Assembly: GCF_019097595.1 (NCBI RefSeq)
Contig: NC_080720.1
Coordinates: forward strand, 28,934,352 to 28,998,351
Direction: 5' to 3'
Length of the DNA: 64,000 nucleotides
DNA from: Hemibagrus wyckioides
Taxonomy: Eukaryota > Chordata > Actinopteri > Siluriformes > Bagridae
Made by a program: the position numbers and the translations under genes. Positions 58,096 to 64,000 of this stretch are shown piece after piece. The notes below the pieces were generated by a model. The model had not been told where the DNA came from, did not search any database, and saw only the letters and a list, made by a program, of their open reading frames with translations. Each line of letters starts with the position of its first letter. Position 1 is the stretch's first letter.

Positions 58096-58934
58096 CTCAC
58101 ATATATGTAAAAAAAAAAAGAAAAAAAAAGCTGCATATGGAGCAGGGACAAGTTTAATGTTGAAACCAAACACCTAGCAAGAATTAGCAGTAAAAAAAAA
58201 TAAAGAGGTTTTATGAATATATTATATTATAATGGTTTGAAATGGACTCAAATACATGTAGTTTCTTATATGGATTCAAAGATACAATCCATGATAGTTT
58301 GTAGTGTTTATGCTAGGCAAATATTTCCTATAACCCCCCTACACACACACACACACACCCCAACACCACTACCACCACTTTCTTTCTTTTCCAATCACTC
58401 TCTCGCTAGTTAATTACTGGGGAGGCTGGGTTCTCCTCCTCCCCAGACACAGTGCCGTGTGAGGATGTGTATCACGCTCTCATCTGACTGACGGCCTGAT
58501 TTCGCAGCGAAAGGTCTCTACACACATTCACTCACTCTACATCTCCACTCCCAAATCCAGGTCACACTGCCAAGAGTGTACACTTGACTCCATCACAGGC
58601 TGATCCCTGGAGGAGAAAAGGCCAGTTTCTCTCTCACACACAAACACACATTAATTAGAGCTCTTTACACAATGTGCATAAGATCCTCCCTCTACTCCTC
58701 CTTTCCACCCACACCCACCCAAACACACCTCTGGAGTAACTGCTCAGCTCGTAACAAAGGCCTCGCTTTCATAATGTTTCACACTCGAGCACATGCTTCT
58801 CTGTGCTCACCACGAAAAAGAAAAGAAAAGCCTTGTGTTAATCTTCACTTGCACTGGGGTTATTATAGTTCAGGGTTATTTATTTCTCTTATACCACAAT
58901 TCTGCACTGATTTCGCAACACTTTGTCATTTTTT
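58096..58934. other. Noncoding DNA
   Basis: Short (CA)n at about 58341-58360 and A-rich runs at 58108-58130. No gene or repeat family recognised. Confidence 0.5.
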
Positions 58935-59150
58935 TTAACCATTTCTAATTACATTTTAGGTTGTTGAATTACTATAGCAGCTATAAACACTAGTCGTTCC
59001 CTCACTAGTCTCTCTTTCCCGAAGTTTGTACAGCAAATAAATGCAGTTTTCACAGTCTAAAGACTCTCTCGTGTTTGATAACATACATATCCAGCTTTAT
59101 CTTGGACTGTCTTGGAAGGTACTGACACTGGAGACTCCTTACAAACATTC
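58935..59150 (+). repeat. Q-family fragment
   Basis: ACCATTTCTAATTACATTTT, CTATAAACACTAGTCGTTCC and CTGACACTGGAGACTCCTTA match, in order, the copies at 8100-8420 and 54245-55035. The right end is missing. Confidence 0.5.
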
Positions 59151-59270
59151 ATAAATAAGATCACTTTAAATAATAAAAACAAACAAACAAACAAACAAAC
59201 AAAAAACACTTGGTTCATGACTAAATAAAATACACACATAGAGTCAGTATGGGTCTTGAATGTTATGTTC
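59151..59270. repeat. (CAAA)n tract
   Basis: AACAAACAAACAAACAAAC at about 59178-59205 follows the Q fragment. The rest is unique. Confidence 0.6.
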
Positions 59271-59308
<38 letters not shown>

Positions 59309-59309
59309 C

Positions 59310-59360
<51 letters not shown>
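59271..59360 (+). repeat. (GATA)n microsatellite
   Basis: About 22 GATA units with one GACA. The minus strand gives a YLSI frame, an artefact. Confidence 0.95.
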
Positions 59361-59361
<1 letters not shown>

Positions 59362-59699
59362 TTTTGTTATTTAAAAAAAAAAAAAAATCTGTAACCAACA
59401 AAAACAAACACTAAAAACTAAACTAAAACCAGACAGATCAAATCTAATAGGACCTCAAAGTAATATAAAAAGCTAAAGTTAATTAAAAACAATCCAAACT
59501 GTTATAACGCCAGCTCACACACTCACAAACTGGCTCTGACAGGATCCACGTGGCGAGCTAACGAGCAATAACCATAACACTTTTATTGTTATTGACTGCA
59601 AGGACACACAGGTTGTAAATCCTAATCAAAAAAAAAAAAAGTGCTTGATATCCTTTCTGTAATGCATAAGTGTATTGCGCTAATTCAGGCCGGAATAAA
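59361..59699. other. Noncoding DNA
   Basis: A-rich run at about 59371-59386 and 59627-59640. No feature recognised. Confidence 0.45.
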
Positions 59700-60150
59700 A
59701 ATGAGTGTTATTATCTTTGAATAAAAGTTTGACGCGCTCTCTCTCGGTGAAACGTGCCGTAATTATGGGGCCCCGTATCATTTGGGCGCCGGGCAAAATG
59801 GGCAAAGGCATCAGTTGAATGGCAGCGAGTTCATTTAGAAGAGCCATCAGTTAAACGAGGCTCATCGCGCCATCAGTAAGCCGCTCTCGTCTCCGATGAC
59901 AGGTGGACGGCTTTAAGACACATTAGAGCATATGCCACCCATTCGCTCATCCTTTCCTATTCCCTCCGTGCTCCTAATGGCGGAGGAGAGGAGCGAGGCA
60001 CTTACCGTCACAATCACGACACTCCAATCTGCACCGCTTGGTCTTAATGTGCCTTAATGTGCGGCGGATGAAGCTTTGGGATTCCATCAAATTGGCGTAT
60101 ATATTACATATATTTTGGCAGTAATTAAGAACAGCGATTGTGCAGAACAG
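59700..60150. other. Candidate conserved noncoding element
   Basis: CGTAATTATGGGGCC near 59758, CATTTGGGCGCCGGGC near 59779, CATCAGTTGAATGGCAGCG near 59809, CTTAATGTGCCTTAATGTG near 60043 and GGCAGTAATTAAGAAC near 60117. GC-richer than its surroundings, repeat-free, strongly enhancer-like by eye. Unverified. Confidence 0.4.
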
Positions 60151-61739
60151 AAATGACCAGATGTATGGAAGGATCATTAAAGCTATATATTGTACGCTTT
60201 AACACAGGAAGAACTGTAGTTACACAGCACACACATTTATAATCCGTATAATTTGCACGATTAAAAAGCTATACGTGTTTCTATGTCAAAGTGTCCGAGT
60301 GTCCATTAGCAACCATTTTTTTTCTTTCTTTCAATACTCCAAACTCAATATACCACCTTTTTTACTATTAACAATTTTTACATTTCGAACTGCGGCCATT
60401 GTTGTAAAGCCGTTTAAGAAGTCACGGCAGGGAAGTGAAATATATTTGGACGATTTTATTCACGCATCATTTGCATCACTTTAAAACTGCTAAGGTCGTA
60501 CAGTCAAAGGCAGAATTATTGCCAAGAGCATAACTGGTCTTATTGAACAAGCTCTGTACAAATAAACCTATTCCAAATTTGTTCGGAGGAGCATGTAAGG
60601 TGGTATTTCTGATATTTAAGTTAGTTCTAAAAGCAAAAAAAAGTATCCAATGAGAGCTCTAAATTTGTGGTAATTGACAAATATGGAGGTTCAGAATTAT
60701 AAATCCTGATCAAGACACATTCAACTTATGTTGTCAGGTTTAAAATCGCTGACTCAATTCGCATTTCATAAATATTTTATGAAATTTGTTCAGTTACCAT
60801 TAACATCAAAAGAAATGTCTCTGTAACAGGAGGAAGAGTTCTAGTGTCTATGGTAGCATGGTGCAGTGGCTGAGCTGTATTATTGGACGATTTGGAACAT
60901 GTTGCATTTAAAAGGCACTCTCACATTTCTTTGAGTTTTGCAGACGTCGCTAAATATAAGTCAGACGCTCCATGAACTTGCTTTGCGATTTACGGGTATT
61001 TCTGAGCCAATGCACAGACAAATGGAGGGAAAAAAAAATCAATGTTAATAAGCATTTTATAAATCTGGCAGAATTTGCTCAATTTACTATACGGTAACGT
61101 TTTCACGCACAAATATCACACCGAAATTTTCATTTTGTCTAACGAGAAAGAAACAGTTCACTAAAAAAGAAATAATTCAATTTAGGTCAGTGGAATTCCA
61201 TTTCTTGTTTCTTTAGGGTATGAATTTGAGGTTGCAGACATGTAAAAGCAGCAAAGATACTATTCTCTGGTTCCCTTCCTTTCTTTGTTTCTCAATGAAT
61301 ATCTTTTATTTCGGAAAATGCCGTCAAAATCCTACATAGATACATTGATAATTGTTATATTGATATCTTTATTTCTGTTTATTATTGTCCTTTCTCTCTT
61401 TCTGTGAGAGCTTAATTTACCTATTATCTCCACCTTCCTCGTTTTTCTCCCTTCCATCATCCCAGTCTTTCCCAAATTCCTTATATCTGTATTCCATTCC
61501 ATTTTCTATTTCTTCCTTTATATCTTCCTCTGTCTACGTTTCTTTTCGTTCGTTCACAAGAATCACTTTATCTAAAAAGCAACTAAGGTTAAGGATGTAA
61601 GTGTTCATAGCCTACGACTATATAATAGAAACGGAATCCTAATGTTCCCTTTTGCTCCTGTTCATTTGTCATCATCCTCTTATCCTCGCTTTGCTGTTTT
61701 TTTTTCTTCCTCTCTCTATTTTTCTCTCTCTACGAGGCT
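60151..61739. other. Noncoding single-copy DNA
   Basis: I see no gene, recognisable repeat or RNA in this stretch. Pyrimidine-rich patches occur near 61389-61550 and 61700-61740. Confidence 0.5.
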
Positions 61740-62430
61740 CTTTAATGAAAGAAAAATCAAAAGCGGAGTCCGACGGTGACATATGATTTAGCCGCATGAT
61801 TCAGGATCCCGCCTTTCCCATGCCATGTTAATAATACTGTAACACGCGCATTACAATAAGTCACTTTAATTCCATCTGCTAAGTATGACAACATTAGCAT
61901 ATCCATTTCATTAGCGGCGTTCGTTAAGGCGCTCCTCTTTTAATCACCTCTCTCCGTATTTACCCCTCTCCTGCAGAACGCCTGCTCCCTCGCTCTTCCT
62001 CTTTTTGTTTGCTTCTAATGAGATGTTTTTGCCTCTCCGCCTCTCCCAGTTAAACTGACTACACTGGTGTCTCTCTGTCTCTCTCTCTCTTTCTCTCTCT
62101 CTCTCTTTCTGTCGCACCATAACAAAGGTATCATTCCATTTATTCATCTTCATTACGGCTGAGAGCGAACTCCGACTCCTCCTGCTCCTCTCAGTTAAAT
62201 GAAGCACGCTTCAGCTCCCTCCAAAGCCACGGGTTCACGACGCCAGGCTCGCCGCTCGGGCGCATTCAAACCCGCACACACGCCGCCTCTTAATGGACTC
62301 CATTTGAATGCAACTTAATATTAAGGCTCATAGATTTTGTCAGTAATTTATTAATTGGAACAGAGGCGTCATTGTTTACCATTTTGACACCAGCTCAATT
62401 ATAACTCCATTTAGAGAGTAATAGATTGTT
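61740..62430. other. Candidate conserved noncoding elements with a (CT)n tract
   Basis: CATGTTAATAATACTG near 61823, ACATTAGCATATCCATTTC near 61891, TTCATTAGCGGCG near 61907, (CT)n at about 62069-62109, TTAATGGACTCCATTTGAAT near 62290, AATTTATTAATTGG near 62344 and CTCAATTATAACTCC near 62394. Two blocks flank the microsatellite. Regulatory role inferred. Confidence 0.4.
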
Positions 62431-62839
62431 CTGAATACATTTTTGAAATGCGGGGGTTTATTGTCCTAAAGGAGACAGCATAAAAGCTCATCATCCTCAT
62501 TGATATATTCAATACAGTTTTTACCCTCTCTCTCTATCGCACTCTTTCCTACTTCTAAATGGCTCTTAAGTGGATGAATAGTGACGACGCCAGCCGCTGT
62601 TCTCTGATACTTTTTTTTTCTTTTTCTGGAAAGTTCTTTTTTGAAATAATTAGTACCTCGTAATTCGATATTCTCAAATATTTTCAAGCCATGTTACAAT
62701 GGGACTATTGTTCCTTGATTAAAATTGCCTTTTTATATACAGCATATCTGCGTCCATGATCATTAGAAGTAGAACCAAAAGTCCACGTTGGACAATATGG
62801 GAATGTTATTTAGCCCTCGGATGAATTCCATCACAGCGC
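62431..62839. other. Noncoding DNA
   Basis: No gene, repeat or RNA recognised. A T-rich run lies at about 62611-62622. Confidence 0.45.
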
Positions 62840-63065
62840 TGTTGAATTTTCTGTTTGAAATCTGATTGGTCAGGAGGTGTTCCTTTAAAGCAGCTTCTAC
62901 CTTACACTACCGTTTCTTTAATAACAAATTACACAGCGACTTTGTTTCTCCTAAATAGAGAAAAGTCTATCATTGTTATGCTTAATGACATAAAGTTGTC
63001 TGTTTATATAATATCCATGGAAACGAGTCTCTAGTGTCAGTCTGTAAGAAGTTCAACATTGTAAA
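62840..63065 (-). repeat. Q-family fragment, reverse orientation
   Basis: Plus strand starts CAGCGCTGTTGAATTTTCTG and TGATTGGTCAGGAGGTGTTC. Reversed, these match the right end of the 54245-55035 copy (ACACCTCCTGACCAATCA). ACTAGAGACTC..TTCCATGG on the minus strand matches GACACTGGAGACTCCTTCCA. About 100 bp between them are divergent. Confidence 0.5.
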
Positions 63066-63334
63066 GTCGTCAGGATAGAAGAGTTTTTGGTACCTGGTAG
63101 CAAAATCAAATTATTATTATTAATCAAAACCAATAGCACAGCTACGTTATTGTTTGTTGTTGGTACGATATGCTCATGGTCCAAATAAGGTCAAAAGGTC
63201 AAATTCAGCTTTCATGGTGTCAGCTTTCTTTTATGGTTTAGCAAAAACTCGTGACAGCCGATAAATACACTTCACAACATCAAGTGTAACTAATCACTCA
63301 TTACCTGCTCATTCTCTGCCAGTCTTACATGCAA
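63066..63334. other. Noncoding DNA
   Basis: Single-copy sequence; nothing recognised. Confidence 0.45.
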
Positions 63335-64000
63335 AAACATTCACATTTATGGAATTTGGAAAGATGTCCTTATCCAGAGAGACTTACATTTTTCATATCA
63401 TTTAATACAATTGAGCAATTGAGGGTTTAGGGCCTTGTTCAAAGGCCCAGAGGTGGACCTGGGATTTGGACCTTGGATTTGGGCCTGGAATTTGTCCCTG
63501 GAATTTGACCCTGGGATTTGGACCTGGGATTTGACCCTGCCATTTAAACCTGGGCTTTGGATCTGGGATTTGAACCTGCACTTTAAACCTGGGATTTGAC
63601 CCTGGGATTTGGACCTATGATTTGACCATGGGATTTGGACCTGAGATTTGAACCTGGGATTTGGACCTGGGATTTGAAACTGGGATTTGACCCTGCAATT
63701 TAAACCTGGGATTTGAACCTGGGATTTGAACCTGCACTTTAGGCCTGGGATTTGGGCCTGGAATTTGACCCTGGGATTTGGACCTGGGATTTGAATTTGC
63801 AATTTAAACCTGGAATTTGGGCCCGGAATTTGGATGTTAGATTTGAACCTTAGTTTTGACCCTGTGATTTGAATCTGATATTTGACCCTGGGATTCGAGC
63901 CTGGGATTTGGACCTGGGATGTAACCTGGGATTTGACCCTGGGATTTTGAACTGGAATTTGAACTCACAACCTTCTGTCAGTCAGTAGGTCCAACACCTT
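63335..64000 (-). mobile_element. tRNA-headed SINE with internal minisatellite, cut by window end
   Basis: The 3' body on the plus strand reads CATTCACATTTATGGAATTT, TCCTTATCCAGAGAGACTTA, CAATTGAGCAATTGAGGGTT and AGGGCCTTGTTCAAAGGCCC, a very common teleost repeat. At 63962-64000 the tRNA-like head resumes: GAACTCACAACCTTCTG then AGGTCCAACACCTT, i.e. on the minus strand AAGGTGTTGGACC ... AGAAGGTTGTGAGTTC. Between them a 13-bp unit has been amplified (listed separately). Expected continuation beyond 64000 is the A-box end of the head. Confidence 0.75.
63455..63961 (-). repeat. 13-bp minisatellite derived from a SINE B box, about 39 units
   Basis: The plus-strand unit is approximately GACCTGGGATTTG. 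507 bp is filled by about 39 units with substitutions and two or three 1-bp indels. On the minus strand many units read GTTCAAATCCCAG, which contains GGTTCAAATCC or close variants, one mismatch from the Pol III B box GGTTCGANNCC. A 134-codon minus frame (63398-63802) is the stop-poor repeat read through and is not a gene. Confidence 0.9.

Overview
The window looks like intergenic or deep-intronic DNA from a teleost fish. The evidence is AT-rich background, abundant (CT)n, (CA)n, (GATA)n and (TTTC)n microsatellites, Tc1- and Tigger-type DNA transposon remnants, tRNA-headed SINE-like repeats, and a repeat whose 3' end resembles L2-clade LINE tails. Several dispersed repeats resemble, from memory, families common in catfish (Siluriformes). 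That placement is an inference, not a search result. I found no convincing protein-coding exon, rRNA, tRNA gene or CRISPR array. Every long open frame is either a repeat artefact or short and without family resemblance.

Layout. 1-522 is a decayed minisatellite ending in an inverted unit. 0.5-14 kb is mostly single-copy DNA with two oppositely oriented L2-tail elements, a Tigger-like fragment (about 6.2-6.55 kb), a three-copy tandem repeat (7.4-8.0 kb) and a CATGTG-rich patch (10.06-10.72 kb). A 21-bp minisatellite lies at 14.05-14.77 kb. At 16.9-17.5 and 22.4-22.8 kb are the two arms of a diverged inverted repeat enclosing a Tc1 remnant. 23.2-25 kb is decayed TAGC-rich repeat. A 31-bp minisatellite occupies 27.75-28.67 kb. 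The largest feature, 36.87-43.64 kb, is about 6.8 kb of pentanucleotide satellite with higher-order structure. 44.7-50.3 kb is crowded with purine/pyrimidine and CA/GT microsatellites. 50.7-55 kb holds nested dispersed repeats. 57.3-58.1 kb is another decayed minisatellite. The right edge is a tRNA-headed SINE whose B-box region has expanded into about 39 copies of a 13-bp unit.

Between these repeats lie high-complexity, ATTA- and octamer-containing blocks of 150-700 bp that resemble vertebrate conserved noncoding elements (about 2.1-2.65, 9.05-9.3, 13.3-13.5, 15.1-15.45, 21.8-22.3, 26.1-27.6, 31.7-32.5, 44.3-44.7, 47.9-48.5, 49.9-50.4, 53.5-54.2, 55.4-55.8, 56.6-57.0, 59.7-60.15 and 61.7-62.4 kb). 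If real, the window would be a regulatory desert near a developmental gene. Conservation cannot be tested from one sequence, so these calls carry low confidence. No genes work together here: the biology visible is repeat birth, expansion, nesting and decay plus possible cis-regulatory DNA.
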